64,000 nt of DNA from Actinacidiphila guanduensis (GTDB lineage: Bacteria; Actinomycetota; Actinomycetes; Streptomycetales; Streptomycetaceae), in the NCBI RefSeq assembly GCF_900103985.1, contig NZ_FNIE01000022.1, positions 24,653-88,652 on the forward strand, given 5' to 3'. Below the pieces are notes generated by a model, which was not told where the DNA came from, made no database searches, and was given only the letters and a program-made list of their open reading frames with translations. This document shows positions 1-8,602 of this stretch, piece after piece (positions within the stretch are counted from its first letter, which is position 1; every line of letters begins with the position of its first letter). Both the position numbers and the translations under genes were made by a program.

Positions 1-1218
1 GAGGCCGCCGCGGCCCTGGGCCTGGGCGTCGGCCTCGACCGCGAGATGCGGGCCCTGTCCGGCGGCCAGGCCGCCCGCGCGGGCCTGGCCTCCCTGCTGC
101 TCAGCCGCTACGACGTCTTCCTGCTCGACGAGCCCACCAACGACCTGGACCTGGACGGCCTGGAGCGGCTGGAGAAGTTCGTCACGGGCCTGCGCGCCGG
201 CACCGTCCTGGTCAGCCACGACCGCGAGTTCCTGACCCGCACCGTCAACCGCGTGCTCGAACTCGACCTCGCCCAGCACCGGGTGGCGAGCTACGGCGGC
301 GGCTACGGCGCCTACCTGGAGGAGCGCGCCACCGCCCGCCGGCACGCCCGCGAGGAGTACGAGGAGTACGCCGGCACCAGAGCCGCCCTGGAGGCCCGCG
401 CGCGCATGCAGCGCGGCTGGATGGACAAGGGCCTGCGCAACGCGGTCCGCAAGGCGCCCGACAACGACAAGAACGCCCGCCGGGCCCGCGCCGAGAGCAG
501 CGAGAAGCAGGCCGCCAAGGCCCGCCAGACCGACCGGATGATCGAGCGGCTGGAGGTCGTGGAGGAGCCCCGCAAGGAGTGGGAGCTGCGGATGGAGATC
601 GCCGCCGCCCCCCGCTCGGGCGCCGTGGTGGCGACGATGCGCGGCGCCGTGGTCCGCCGCGGCGACTTCGTGCTCGGGCCGGTGGACCTCCAGGTGGACT
701 GGGCCGACCGGATCGCGATCACCGGCGCGAACGGCTCGGGCAAGTCCACCCTGCTGGCCGCGATGCTCGGCCGGACCGCGGTGGACGAGGGCAGCGCCGC
801 GCTCGGCCCCGGCGTGCTCGTCGGCGAGGTGGACCAGGCGCGCGGGCTCTTCCGCGGGCCCGAGCCGCTGCTGGACGCCTTCCGCGCCCCCGCCCCCGAC
901 CTGGAGCCGGCCGACATCCGCACGCTGCTGGCGAAGTTCGGGCTCAAGGCCGGCCATGTGCTGCGCCCGGCCGCGACCCTCTCGCCCGGCGAGCGCACCC
1001 GCGCCGCGCTCGCCCTGCTGCAGGCCCGCGGGGTGAACCTGCTGGTGCTCGACGAGCCGACCAACCACCTGGACCTGCCCGCCATCGAGCAACTGGAGTC
1101 GGCGCTCGCCTCCTACCCGGGCACGCTGCTGCTGGTCACCCACGACCGCCGGATGCTGGACGCGGTCCACACCACGCGCCGGATCGAGGTCGAGGACGGC
1201 CGCGTCACCGAGCGCTGA
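1..1218 (+). CDS. ABC-F family ATP-binding protein (5'-truncated by window edge)
   Basis: The frame is open from base 1, so the start lies outside the window; 405 residues are visible. It holds the end of the first ABC domain (signature LSGGQ near residue 19, Walker B LLDEPTNDLD near 41-50), a charged linker rich in Arg, Ala and Glu (about 80-190), and a complete second ABC domain with P-loop GANGSGKST (about 243-251), signature LSPGE (about 328), Walker B LLVLDEPTNHLD (about 347-358) and H-loop THDRR (about 380). Two ABC domains joined by a charged linker with no membrane segments is the ABC-F layout. These are soluble proteins that act on ribosomes, in translation rescue or antibiotic protection, and not transporters. 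Whether this member is housekeeping or a resistance factor cannot be told from the visible part. It ends before a hairpin and faces the peptidase gene convergently. Confidence 0.93.
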   Translation, partial: EAAAALGLGVGLDREMRALSGGQAARAGLASLLLSRYDVFLLDEPTNDLDLDGLERLEKFVTGLRAGTVLVSHDREFLTRTVNRVLELDLAQHRVASYGGGYGAYLEERATARRHAREEYEEYAGTRAALEARARMQRGWMDKGLRNAVRKAPDNDKNARRARAESSEKQAAKARQTDRMIERLEVVEEPRKEWELRMEIAAAPRSGAVVATMRGAVVRRGDFVLGPVDLQVDWADRIAITGANGSGKSTLLAAMLGRTAVDEGSAALGPGVLVGEVDQARGLFRGPEPLLDAFRAPAPDLEPADIRTLLAKFGLKAGHVLRPAATLSPGERTRAALALLQARGVNLLVLDEPTNHLDLPAIEQLESALASYPGTLLLVTHDRRMLDAVHTTRRIEVEDGRVTER

Positions 1219-1330
1219 GGAGCCCGGGGAACCCCGTTGATACGGGCGGCGGGAGATCTCTCGCGACGAACCTGCCCGGAGGGGAACCGCCCGCCGGGGT
1301 GCCGCGTCCCATCCGTGCCCGGAGCGCACC

Positions 1331-1365
1331 GGACCCGGGTCGGCAATGGGGGCCGGCCCGGGTCC
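1331..1365. terminator. Hairpin between convergent genes
   Basis: A 14-bp stem (left arm 1331-1344, right arm 1352-1365) with one T:G wobble and a 7-base loop sits between the ABC-F gene and the convergent S53 peptidase gene. There is no clear T-tract, as is common for Streptomyces terminators. It could stop transcription from either side. Confidence 0.55.
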
Positions 1366-1436
1366 ACGAGCGATGGGTCCGCTCAGGTGCAGCTCACGCC
1401 CTGATCAGGCGCGGGTCCACGCTGTGCGGCACCGCG

Positions 1437-3491
1437 TCAGCTGACGTTGAGCGCGGTGTCGTCCAGCAGGAAGGACGTGGCGAGCGAGGAGTCCTCGGTG
1501 CCGGTGAACTTCAGGGTGAAGGTCTTGCCGATCTGGGAGGAGAGGTTGACGGTCTTCTGGACGTAGCCGCTGCTCGCGTTGAGGTTGGAGTAGGTGGCCA
1601 CGGTGGTGCTGCCGGCCTGGACGGTGAGCTTGTCGTAGGCGGTGGTGGTCGAGGTCTCCTCGGTGGAGACGTCGAGGTAGAAGCTCAGCGTCGCGGTGGT
1701 GCAGGTCGACGGGACGGTCAGCGACTGGGAGAGCGTGTCGGTGTGGGTGGTGCCGTAGCCGTCGAGCCAGGCCTTGTAGGAACCGGAGTGCGCGGGCGCG
1801 TCCGAGCTGTTGTCGATCACGCCGGAGCTGGCGGTCCAGGAGGCCGTACCGGACTCGAAGCCCGGGTTGGCGATGACCTGGGAGACCGTGCAGCCGCCGC
1901 CACCGCCACCGGAGGTGGTGACCGTCCACGTGAAGGACGCGGAGCCGGAGGCGCCGGTGCCGTCGGTCGCGGTGACCGTCACGCTGGAGGTGCCCGCCGT
2001 GGTCGGGGTGCCGGAGATGACGCCGGCCGAGCTGATCGACAGGCCCGCGGGCAGGCCGGAGGCGCTGTAGGTCAGGGACTGGCCCGAGGCGGAGTCGGTG
2101 GCGTGGACCTGCAGGCTGACCGCGGTGCCGACCTGGGTCGACTGGTTGCCCGGGTTGGTCACGGTGACCGTGTTGCCGCCGGTGGAGCCGCCGTTGGTGA
2201 AGGCCGCGGTGCCGTTCGGGGTGCCGAGGCCGGTCGGGCCGTCGTAGCCGGCGCCGGCGGTGCACAGGTAGCTGCCGCCGCAAGAGCCGTTGGAGCCGCT
2301 GGTCACGTCGTTCAGCGAGCCGGTGTGGGCGTAGGGGTACGACGCCGGGGTGGTGCCGGAGGCCGGGGTGCCGGCCAGCGCGTAGACCGACGCGATGATC
2401 GGCGACGAGGCGCTGGTGCCGCCGTAGACCTGCCAGCCGCTGGCGCCGTAGCTGTCGTAGACGGCCAGGCCGGTGGCCGGGTCGGCGACCGCGGAGACGT
2501 CGGCGATGGTGCGCTTGGAGCAGCCGCTGTCGGTCTGCCAGGTCGGCTTGGCGTCGTAGGAGGAGCAGCCGGAGCCGGTGCCCTCGGTGCTGGAGGTGTT
2601 CCACACGGTCTCGGTCCAGCCGCGGCTGGTGCCGCTGGAACGCTTCAGCGCGGTGCCGCCGACCGCGGTGACGTACTTCGACGCGGCCGGGTACTCCGCG
2701 CCGTAGCCCTCGTCACCGGAGCTGACGGTGATCGCCACGCCCGGGTGGTTGAAGTACGAGCTGTCGTAGGAGGTGTCCGAGGAGGACTCGCTGCCGCCGT
2801 AGCTGTTGGAGACGTACTTCGCGCCCAGCGAGACCGCGGTGTTGACCGCGGTGCCCAGGTTGGTCATGGACGCCGAGGTGGCCTCGACCAGCAGGATGTG
2901 GCAGCTCGGGCAGACCGCGCTGACCATGTCCAGGTCGAGCGAGATCTCGCCGGCCCAGCCGGAGTCGGGCGAGGGGTAGCTGGTGCCGCCGGTCTGGTTC
3001 ACCTTCTTGAAGCAGCCGTTGGCCGTGGTGCAGGCCGGCAGGCCGTACTGCGAGCGGTAGGTGCCCAGGTCCGCCTCGGCGTTCGGGTCGTCCTGCGCGT
3101 CCACGATGGCCACGGTCTGGCCGGAGCCGCCGGAGGGCAGGTTGTAGGCGCTCTGCAGGTCGGTGGGCCCGTAGCCGGACGGCGTGGCCGCCGGGGTGAT
3201 GCCCAGGTGGTGCGCCACGTCGGTGCGGGCCAGCGCCAGGCACGACATCAGGCCCTTCGAGGGCGCCGCACACAGGTGCTGGGCGTGGCCCGCGGTGGTG
3301 GTCCCGGTGGCGCCGGTGGCGGTGGTCACGGGGGCGCTGGTGCCGCCGGCCGCCGAGCTCGCGGCGAAGGACGGTGCCGCGGCCACCATGCCGCCGGTCA
3401 CCAGCGCGCCCGCGGCGACCACCGCGATGGTCGCGCGGCGGATGGCCCGTCTCACCGGGCCGGGTGTCAGGTGCAATGAACTGCCCTCCAT
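1437..3491 (-). CDS. Secreted S53 (sedolisin/kumamolisin-type) serine-carboxyl peptidase with Ig-like domain
   Basis: Predicted secreted acid-acting endopeptidase of 684 residues from the ATG at 3491. The N-terminus has twin Arg-rich segments (VRRAIRRA), a hydrophobic stretch and an Ala-rich cleavage region, a Sec-type signal peptide. The catalytic domain follows early, so the usual long propeptide is short or missing. The S53 residues are visible: Glu182 and Asp186 in GEISLDLD, the SSGDEG motif, and Ser360 in GGTSASSP. After the catalytic domain come an Ig-like domain of the He_PIG type (about 445-525, with GLPAGLS and ISGTPT) and a C-terminal beta-rich domain (about 535-684) that may bind substrate or carbohydrate. 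An upstream in-frame ATG at 3521 would add ten residues. Neither start has a Shine-Dalgarno sequence, so the message may be leaderless or the start is wrong. Confidence 0.88.
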   Translation of the reverse strand: MEGSSLHLTPGPVRRAIRRATIAVVAAGALVTGGMVAAAPSFAASSAAGGTSAPVTTATGATGTTTAGHAQHLCAAPSKGLMSCLALARTDVAHHLGITPAATPSGYGPTDLQSAYNLPSGGSGQTVAIVDAQDDPNAEADLGTYRSQYGLPACTTANGCFKKVNQTGGTSYPSPDSGWAGEISLDLDMVSAVCPSCHILLVEATSASMTNLGTAVNTAVSLGAKYVSNSYGGSESSSDTSYDSSYFNHPGVAITVSSGDEGYGAEYPAASKYVTAVGGTALKRSSGTSRGWTETVWNTSSTEGTGSGCSSYDAKPTWQTDSGCSKRTIADVSAVADPATGLAVYDSYGASGWQVYGGTSASSPIIASVYALAGTPASGTTPASYPYAHTGSLNDVTSGSNGSCGGSYLCTAGAGYDGPTGLGTPNGTAAFTNGGSTGGNTVTVTNPGNQSTQVGTAVSLQVHATDSASGQSLTYSASGLPAGLSISSAGVISGTPTTAGTSSVTVTATDGTGASGSASFTWTVTTSGGGGGGCTVSQVIANPGFESGTASWTASSGVIDNSSDAPAHSGSYKAWLDGYGTTHTDTLSQSLTVPSTCTTATLSFYLDVSTEETSTTTAYDKLTVQAGSTTVATYSNLNASSGYVQKTVNLSSQIGKTFTLKFTGTEDSSLATSFLLDDTALNVS

Positions 3492-3959
3492 GGGGGGTCG
3501 GCTGCCGAGGGCTCCGCACATATGACAAGGTCATGACAACCCATGTTTTGCGGCGGCGCCTCGGACTGGACAGGGCGGTGCTGGACATGGCGGTGCCATG
3601 AACGGTGGAGCACGGTGGTGCGGCGGTGCTGTGCTGCAGCCGCGCTGCGGCCGTACCGGGGTGGTGCTGGGGCCGTACTGGGGTGGTGCTGGGCGGTGCG
3701 AGCCCCCGGACGGGGGTGGTGCGGCGGAACCCGCCGGCGCGGTCGGAGCCCGGTGGAGCGCGATGGAGCGGGTGGAACAGGTGGATCAGCAGCCAACTAC
3801 TGTTCACTGCCACCCCATTGAGTGGTGGCTGAGTTGAAGGTAGTGAGGAGTATCGTCAAGGAACTACCGGGTATTGGCAAAGGATTCCCCTCGAATTGCC
3901 CTCGACCTGACCCCTCCTCGCTTCCCCGCGGCGATCTCCGCCGTATAGCGTCAGGCACC
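3492..3959. other. Gene-free divergent intergenic region
   Basis: 468 bases between the divergent peptidase and TrmB-type genes. It must carry both promoters, but I could not assign either with confidence. The segment TTGTCATGACCTTGTCATA, read on the minus strand just upstream of 3521, has two TTGTCAT-like copies and could be a promoter or operator for the peptidase. The middle holds a 22-bp tandem repeat, listed separately. An in-frame extension of the regulator gene back to 3822 is open but has no ribosome site. Confidence 0.4.
3651..3694. repeat. Two-copy 22-bp tandem direct repeat
   Basis: Copies at 3651-3672 and 3673-3694 share the core GGGGTGGTGCTGGG after CCGTAC/CCGTACT. GGTGGTG-rich sequence continues on both sides. 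The repeat lies between divergent genes, so it may be an operator or simple slippage. Confidence 0.6.
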
Positions 3960-4796
3960 ATGGAGACGGAGGAAGAACCGGTCAACGACCTTGTGGCGCT
4001 GGGCCTGTCGCGCTACGAAGCCCGGGTCTACCTCGCCCTCGTGCGCCGCGAGTCCTACACCGCCGCCGAGGTGGCGCGGGCCGCCGACGTGCCGCGGCAG
4101 CGGGTCTACGACGTGCTCGACGCCCTCGTCCGGCGGCGGCTGGCCACCACCCACCCCGGGCGCGTCGCCACCTTCTCCGCCGTCGCCCCCGAACTCGCCG
4201 TGGCCCGGCTGATGGCGCTGCAGCGCGAGACCCTGGAGCGGCTGGACCGGATGTCCTCCGCGCTCACCGCGGCCCTCGTGCCCGTGTGGGCCGACGGCCG
4301 CACCCAGACCGTGCCGCTGGACTACGTGGAGATCCTGCGCGACCCCAAGTCCATCGCCGAGGCGTTCGCCGACATCCAGACCCAGGCCCAGCGCGAGCTG
4401 CTGAGCTTCTGCAAGCCGCCCTTCGTCGCCTCCCCGCTGAACACGGTGGGCGTCAAGGTGCTGCGGCGGCTGCGCCGCTCGGGCGGCTCGGTCCGGGCCA
4501 TCTACACCTACGAGGCGCTCGACGACGTCGAGGTGCTGGAGAACGTGCGCCGGTTCGGGGCCGCGGGCGAGGAGAGCCGGTTCACCGCCGAGCTGCCGCT
4601 GAAGCTGGTGATCGCCGACGAGTCGCTGGTGCTGTGCGACATGCCCGACCCGGTGGCCGGGACCGGGTCGACCACCGCGCTCTACATCGAGCACCCGGCG
4701 CTGGCGGCGTGCCTGCGGTTGGCGTTTCTCACGGTGTGGGCGGCGGCCGAGACGGTGCCGAGTGCGCGCCCGGAGGGCGTCGTCGGCGGGCTCTGA
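3960..4796 (+). CDS. TrmB-family transcriptional regulator
   Basis: 279-residue protein with an N-terminal winged helix (about residues 10-70: LGLSRYEARVYLALV, then AAEVARAADVPRQRVYDVLDAL), the hallmark of TrmB-type regulators. A coiled region (about 85-110) follows, then a C-terminal sensor-like domain with 'RELLSFCKPPF' and 'VLRRLRRSGGSVRAIYTYE'. TrmB proteins often sense sugars or other small metabolites. The ligand here is unknown. ATG at 3960 is chosen because the HTH starts about 10 residues later; an earlier in-frame start at 3822 would add 46 residues that do not look like coding sequence. It is divergent from the S53 peptidase gene, which it might control. That is inference from position alone. 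Confidence 0.82.
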   Translation: METEEEPVNDLVALGLSRYEARVYLALVRRESYTAAEVARAADVPRQRVYDVLDALVRRRLATTHPGRVATFSAVAPELAVARLMALQRETLERLDRMSSALTAALVPVWADGRTQTVPLDYVEILRDPKSIAEAFADIQTQAQRELLSFCKPPFVASPLNTVGVKVLRRLRRSGGSVRAIYTYEALDDVEVLENVRRFGAAGEESRFTAELPLKLVIADESLVLCDMPDPVAGTGSTTALYIEHPALAACLRLAFLTVWAAAETVPSARPEGVVGGL

Positions 4797-5244
4797 TCCG
4801 AGGCGGGGCGGTGCCGGGGCGAGGCGGCAACCGTTGCTGCGCGGGCGGCGGGCCGTGTCTCGAACGGGCCGCGGGCCCTGTGCCGGGGTGGGCTGCGCGG
4901 CGTGCCCCCGGGCGGGCTGCCGCACTGTGCTCGGGTGGCGGAGGCCTTGGCCCGGGCAGGGCGCAGTCCACTGCTGGGTCGGCCGGCCCTTTGCCCGGGC
5001 GCGGGGCGTAGCGTGACCCGGGCAGGGCGCGGCTGTGCACGGCGGCGCGGCGTGCCCCGGGCCGGACACGGCACTGTGCTCGGGTGGGCCGCGCTTCACC
5101 GCGGGCGGGCTTCGCAGCCTGCCCGGAGCACGAAGCCGCAGGTGACGCGGGCATGGCGGGCCGGGGGAGTGGCGGTGGCCGCAACGTGTCGTGCCGCCGG
5201 TCACAAGACCGGCCGTGCCCAGGTCCGGGAGCTACAGTGACGGC
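4797..5244. other. Gene-free region with degenerate direct repeats
   Basis: About 450 bases with no convincing gene; reading frames on both strands are GC-bias artefacts. It contains a long degenerate direct repeat (separate entry) and two further copies of a CCCGGGCAGGGCGC-type word near 4951 and 5018. A promoter for the exporter gene should lie near its right end but is not recognisable. Confidence 0.5.
4898..5087. repeat. Degenerate 40-bp direct repeat, copies 149 bp apart
   Basis: Roughly 4898-4938 and 5047-5087 share a GCGGCGTGCCCC start and an exact 17-base end, GCACTGTGCTCGGGTGG (4922-4938 and 5071-5087). The spacing between matching bases is 149. It looks like a decayed duplication of intergenic DNA. 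Confidence 0.6.
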
Positions 5245-6132
5245 GTGGCCGTCTTCCTGCTCGGAGTCAGTGCCGCCTGCTGCCTCGGTCTGGGATTCGT
5301 GCTGCAGCAGCGCGCGGCGGCCCGTGCCCCGCTGTCGGACTTCCTCTCCTTCCGGTTGCTGCTCGACCTCATCCGGATGCCCGACTGGCTGCTCGGTGTC
5401 GGCTTCATGGTCGCCGGGCAGGTGCTCAGCGCGGTGGCGCTGGCCTACGGGGAGGTCTCGCTCGTCGAGCCGCTCACCGCGACGAACCTGATCTTCGCCA
5501 TGGCCCTGTCCCGCTGGCTCACCCGCCAGCCGCTGGGCTGGTCGGGCTGGGGCGGGGTGGTGCTGCTCGCCCTCGGCGTCACCGCCTTCATCGTCGCCGG
5601 CCGGCCGCGCGGCGGCGGGGAGGAGGCCGACGCACTGCGGCACTGGCTGGTCTTCGGCATCGTCGCGGGGCTCGCGATGCTGGTCACGCTGTGGGCCAGA
5701 CGCCTGCCGCCCTCCTCCGAGGCCGCCCTGCTCGCCCTGGCCGCGGGACTGATGTACGGGCTCCAGGACGCCCTGACCCGGGTCTGCGGCTCGATCGTCC
5801 GCGACGAGGGCGTCGGCGCGCTCTTCGTCCACTACCAGCCGTACGCCGTCCTGGCCATCGGCATCACCGGCATGCTGCTGGTGCAGTCCGCCTTCGAGGC
5901 CGCGCCGCTGCGGAACTCCCTGCCCTCCCTCACCGCGGCCCAGCCGCTCGCGGGCATCGCCTGCGGTGTCGGGTTCCTCGGCGACCAGCTGCGGGTCACG
6001 CCCGGCGCACTGGCCTGGCAGGCGACGGGTCTGGTCGCGGTGGTGGTCGGTGTCCTGCTCATCGGCCGGCACCCGGCGATGCCGCAGGGACCGTCCGAAC
6101 GGGAGTCGCTGGGGGCGACGCGGGTGGTGTGA
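5245..6132 (+). CDS. EamA/DMT-superfamily membrane transporter
   Basis: 295-residue integral membrane protein with about ten hydrophobic segments, consistent with two EamA repeats of five helices. Examples are VAVFLLGVSAACCLGLGF at the N-terminus, GGVVLLALGVTAFIVAG, and a final ATGLVAVVVGVLLIG. The first repeat has the 'AYGEVSLVEPLTATNLIFA' helix typical of small DMT exporters and Mg/quaternary-amine-type relatives. The substrate cannot be deduced. GTG at 5245 is chosen because it begins directly with the first membrane helix and is preceded by GGGAG; a more distal start at 5191 would add a hydrophilic leader without support. A short hairpin follows the stop codon. Confidence 0.82.
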   Translation: MAVFLLGVSAACCLGLGFVLQQRAAARAPLSDFLSFRLLLDLIRMPDWLLGVGFMVAGQVLSAVALAYGEVSLVEPLTATNLIFAMALSRWLTRQPLGWSGWGGVVLLALGVTAFIVAGRPRGGGEEADALRHWLVFGIVAGLAMLVTLWARRLPPSSEAALLALAAGLMYGLQDALTRVCGSIVRDEGVGALFVHYQPYAVLAIGITGMLLVQSAFEAAPLRNSLPSLTAAQPLAGIACGVGFLGDQLRVTPGALAWQATGLVAVVVGVLLIGRHPAMPQGPSERESLGATRVV

Positions 6133-6151
6133 GGGCCGCTGCGCGCGGCCC
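6133..6151 (+). terminator. Short GC hairpin after the DMT gene
   Basis: Perfect 7-bp stem GGGCCGC/GCGGCCC with a 5-base loop, starting at the stop codon of the exporter gene and between convergent genes. A second feature of this gap is an 18-base near-repeat ending in GGCGCCCTCGTACGC at about 6205 and 6237. Confidence 0.4.
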
Positions 6152-6299
6152 GGCGGGGCGCGGCGAGGGCGGCCCCTGGGCGGCCGACATGGGGGGCGTG
6201 AGGGCCGGGCGCCCTCGTACGCGGGTGGTGTGGGCGCCCGGCGCCCTCGTACGCCTCGGTTCGGACCTCGAGGTGCGTCGAGATGCCCGCCCGGTGGGA

Positions 6300-6932
6300 T
6301 CAGAGCAGGGTCTGCCAGTAGTACCAGAAGCGGGTGGCGATCAGGACGACGATGACCAGGCACCACGTGACCGGAACGGCCCAGTGGAACTCCGTGGTGA
6401 AGCCGACGAGCGCGCGGGGGGCGGGCAGGATGCCGTGCCGCAGGTTGTGCGCGGTGGTGTACGAGAACATCGTGAGCGTCGCCACCCAGGCCAGGCAGCA
6501 CCACAGGCACAGGGCGCCGATCTCGTAGAGGGCCTGCGACATCAGCCACATGCAGAAGCCGGCGCCGAAGAGCATGCCCGCGTTCAGCGCCAGCCAGTAG
6601 GCGCGGCCGTACCGCAGGCCGGTCAGCAGCCCGACGCCCACGGTGACCACCACGGCGTAGGCGGCCAGGCCGATCAGCGGGTTCGGGAACCCGAAGGCCG
6701 ACGCCTGGGGGCTGCGCATCACGTTGGTGCAGGACAGCACCGGGTTGATGCTGCAGCTCGGGTGGAAGTCCGGGTTCTCGGCGAGCTTGATCTTGTCGAC
6801 GGTGATCACGAAGGACGCGAGCAGGCCGAGGGCGCCGGTGACGACGAGCAGCCGGCCCAGGCCCTTGCCGGCGCCGACCGCGGGGGCGGCGGGGCGGCGG
6901 ACGGCGCTGGCCGTCCCGGGGGCGGCGGTCAC
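6300..6932 (-). CDS. Vitamin K epoxide reductase (VKOR) family membrane protein
   Basis: 210-residue membrane protein with about four to five helices. The VKOR redox residues are all present: the loop pair Cys60 and Cys68 (HPSCSINPVLSC) and the membrane CxxC at Cys142-Cys145 (LCLWCCLAW). In actinobacteria, VKOR re-oxidises a periplasmic DsbA-like thiol oxidase and passes electrons to menaquinone, supporting disulfide formation in exported proteins. The GTG start at 6932 overlaps the TGA stop of the upstream gene (GTGA), so the two are translationally coupled. No DsbA-like partner is adjacent in the window. Confidence 0.93.
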   Translation of the reverse strand: MTAAPGTASAVRRPAAPAVGAGKGLGRLLVVTGALGLLASFVITVDKIKLAENPDFHPSCSINPVLSCTNVMRSPQASAFGFPNPLIGLAAYAVVVTVGVGLLTGLRYGRAYWLALNAGMLFGAGFCMWLMSQALYEIGALCLWCCLAWVATLTMFSYTTAHNLRHGILPAPRALVGFTTEFHWAVPVTWCLVIVVLIATRFWYYWQTLL

Positions 6933-7417
6933 CGCGCGGCCTCAGGCTCGCCGGCCGGCCACAGGACGTCGACCGGGATCTGCCGCGAGCGGGCGAACGC
7001 GACCAGGTGGGCGGTGGCGTCCCGGCCGCTGGAGGGCGAGCCGTCCCAGATCGCGAGCAGGCGGCCGCAGCCGGCCACGAGCTGCTCGTCGGCGCCGACG
7101 CACGCGTCGCGGTCGGCGGGGTCGAAGGCCATCAGCCGCACATGTTCGGCCAGGAGCAGCAGCTCGCCGGCCGCGGTGCGGTCCTGCTGCGGCAGCGGCG
7201 CCGGCAGGTGGCCGTGCGCGGGCAGCGCCACGACCAGCCGGCGCCCCGCCGCGCGCACCGCGCGCCCCACCACCAGCGGCAGCCCCGCCCCGGCCCGCAC
7301 CACGAAGGTCGCCCCGGCGGCGCACCGCTCCAGCACCGCCGCCAGCTCCCGCTCCACCAGCTGCAGCGTCCCGCCCCCCAGCTCCCGGGGCCCCACCGCG
7401 CCGATCACCGCGCTCAT
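6929..7417 (-). CDS. Small Rossmann-like (SLOG/lysine-decarboxylase-like) protein coupled to VKOR
   Basis: 162-residue soluble protein from the ATG at 7417. It has an alpha/beta pattern: 'FVVRAGAGLPLVVGRAVRAAG', a hydrophobic strand RRLVVALP, and a C-terminal 'GCGRLLAIWDG' strand-loop, then 'ATAHLVAFARSRQIPVDVLWP'. The C-terminal 'LLAxWDG...GGTADVVAYAR'-like block is common in small streptomycete proteins that resemble SLOG nucleotide-binding folds. No catalytic function can be named. An earlier ATG at 7459 gives 14 more residues, and both starts have G-rich but badly spaced ribosome sites. Its stop overlaps the VKOR start, so it probably works with, or is expressed alongside, VKOR. Confidence 0.65.
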   Translation of the reverse strand: MSAVIGAVGPRELGGGTLQLVERELAAVLERCAAGATFVVRAGAGLPLVVGRAVRAAGRRLVVALPAHGHLPAPLPQQDRTAAGELLLLAEHVRLMAFDPADRDACVGADEQLVAGCGRLLAIWDGSPSSGRDATAHLVAFARSRQIPVDVLWPAGEPEAAR

Positions 7418-7571
7418 CCCTCCACCGCCGTCCTGCCGTCCGCCGAGACCGAAGATCATCGCCCCCAGTGAAGGCCGGCCCCACCCCCGCCCACCAGAGC
7501 CGAAAGTCCCTCCCACCCGGCCCTCAGCCCTCCCCTGGCCCCTTTACCGCAGACCCGGCCCTCACTCCCCG

Positions 7572-8357
7572 TCAGGACGGGTCCGGGGTCCAGGTGAAGT
7601 GGGGGGTGCGGTGGGTGAGGAAGGCGGTGGTGCCCTCGGCTGCTTCGGCCAGGGCCGCGGGGGTGGTGGAGCGGGACTGCCACGCGGCGAGGTGGGGGGC
7701 GGGGATCGGGTCGGGGGTGGCGAAGGACTTGGCGGCCGACTGGGTGAGGTGGGAGCGGGTGGCGAGGAGGCGGGCGAAGGCGCGGACACGGGTGTCGAGG
7801 GCGTCCTCGGGGTGCACCTCGTCCACCAGGCCCGTGCGCAGGGCCCGCTCGTGGTCGATCAACTCCGCCGAGAAGAGCAGGTACTTGGCGGTCGAGGGGG
7901 AGGTGAGGGCGACCAGGCGGCGGGTGGAGGAGGCCGGGTAGACGATGCCGAGCCTGGCCGGAGTCACCCCGAAGCGCGCCCCCTCCGCGGCGAACCGCAG
8001 GTCGCACGCCACGGCCAGCTGGCAGCCCCCGCCGACGCAGTAGCCCCGTACGGCGGCGAGCGTCGGCTTGGGGAAGGCGGCCAGCGCCTCCTCCGCGGCC
8101 AGCGCGGCGTCCCTCGTGGCGGCCAGTCCGCCGGGCTCGGCCAGGTCGGCGATGTCGGCCCCGGCGCTGAAGGAGCCGCCCTCGCCGGTGAGCACCAGCA
8201 GCCGCACCCCCGGATCGGCGGCCAGGCCCGCGAGGACGCCGGGCAGCGACTGCCACATGCCGAGCGTCAGGGCGTTGAGCCGCCCGGGGTTGTCGAGGGT
8301 GACGGTGGCGGTGCCGTCCTCGGTGCTCACCAGCAGACCGGGGCCGAACCGGGACAT
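7572..8357 (-). CDS. Enoyl-CoA hydratase/isomerase family protein
   Basis: 261-residue crotonase-fold enzyme. It shows the N-terminal strands (ATVTLDNPGRLNALT), the first oxyanion-hole segment (FSAGADIADL) and the second one (RGYCVGGGCQLAVACDLRFA), followed by the usual helical C-terminus with the 'GLVDEVHPEDALDTRVRAFA' block. Crotonases hydrate or isomerise acyl-CoA esters; the exact substrate is unknown. The residue after the GGGCQLA turn is a Cys where classical hydratases usually have a Glu nearby, so hydratase activity proper is unsure. The start at 8357 has a GAGGAG ribosome site five bases upstream. The gene stands alone and is divergent from an anti-sigma-type ATPase gene. Confidence 0.88.
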   Translation of the reverse strand: MSRFGPGLLVSTEDGTATVTLDNPGRLNALTLGMWQSLPGVLAGLAADPGVRLLVLTGEGGSFSAGADIADLAEPGGLAATRDAALAAEEALAAFPKPTLAAVRGYCVGGGCQLAVACDLRFAAEGARFGVTPARLGIVYPASSTRRLVALTSPSTAKYLLFSAELIDHERALRTGLVDEVHPEDALDTRVRAFARLLATRSHLTQSAAKSFATPDPIPAPHLAAWQSRSTTPAALAEAAEGTTAFLTHRTPHFTWTPDPS

Positions 8358-8602
8358 GGATGCTCCTCAACAGCGCTACGGGCGGCGGGGCGGGCGCCGC
8401 GGCCCGATCCTAACCACGCGCCTCCCAGCCGTAATCGGCCACCCGCCGGTCACAACCGCTCGCGACCGGTCGCGAAACGCCGAAACGCGAAGGAATTACG
8501 TCTCCTGCACGTGCAGCTGCAAAGGTCGCCGACACTCGTCGGGTGAGGCGGAGCCGCCGGGGCGTCCGGCGCGGGCCGTAGGAGAAACGTCACGCGAGAG
8601 CG

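Noticed and set aside
579..3479. 966-codon plus-strand frame over the ABC-F end and the peptidase
   Set aside because: It overlaps two convincing genes in other frames and its product is Gly/Arg-rich without domains.
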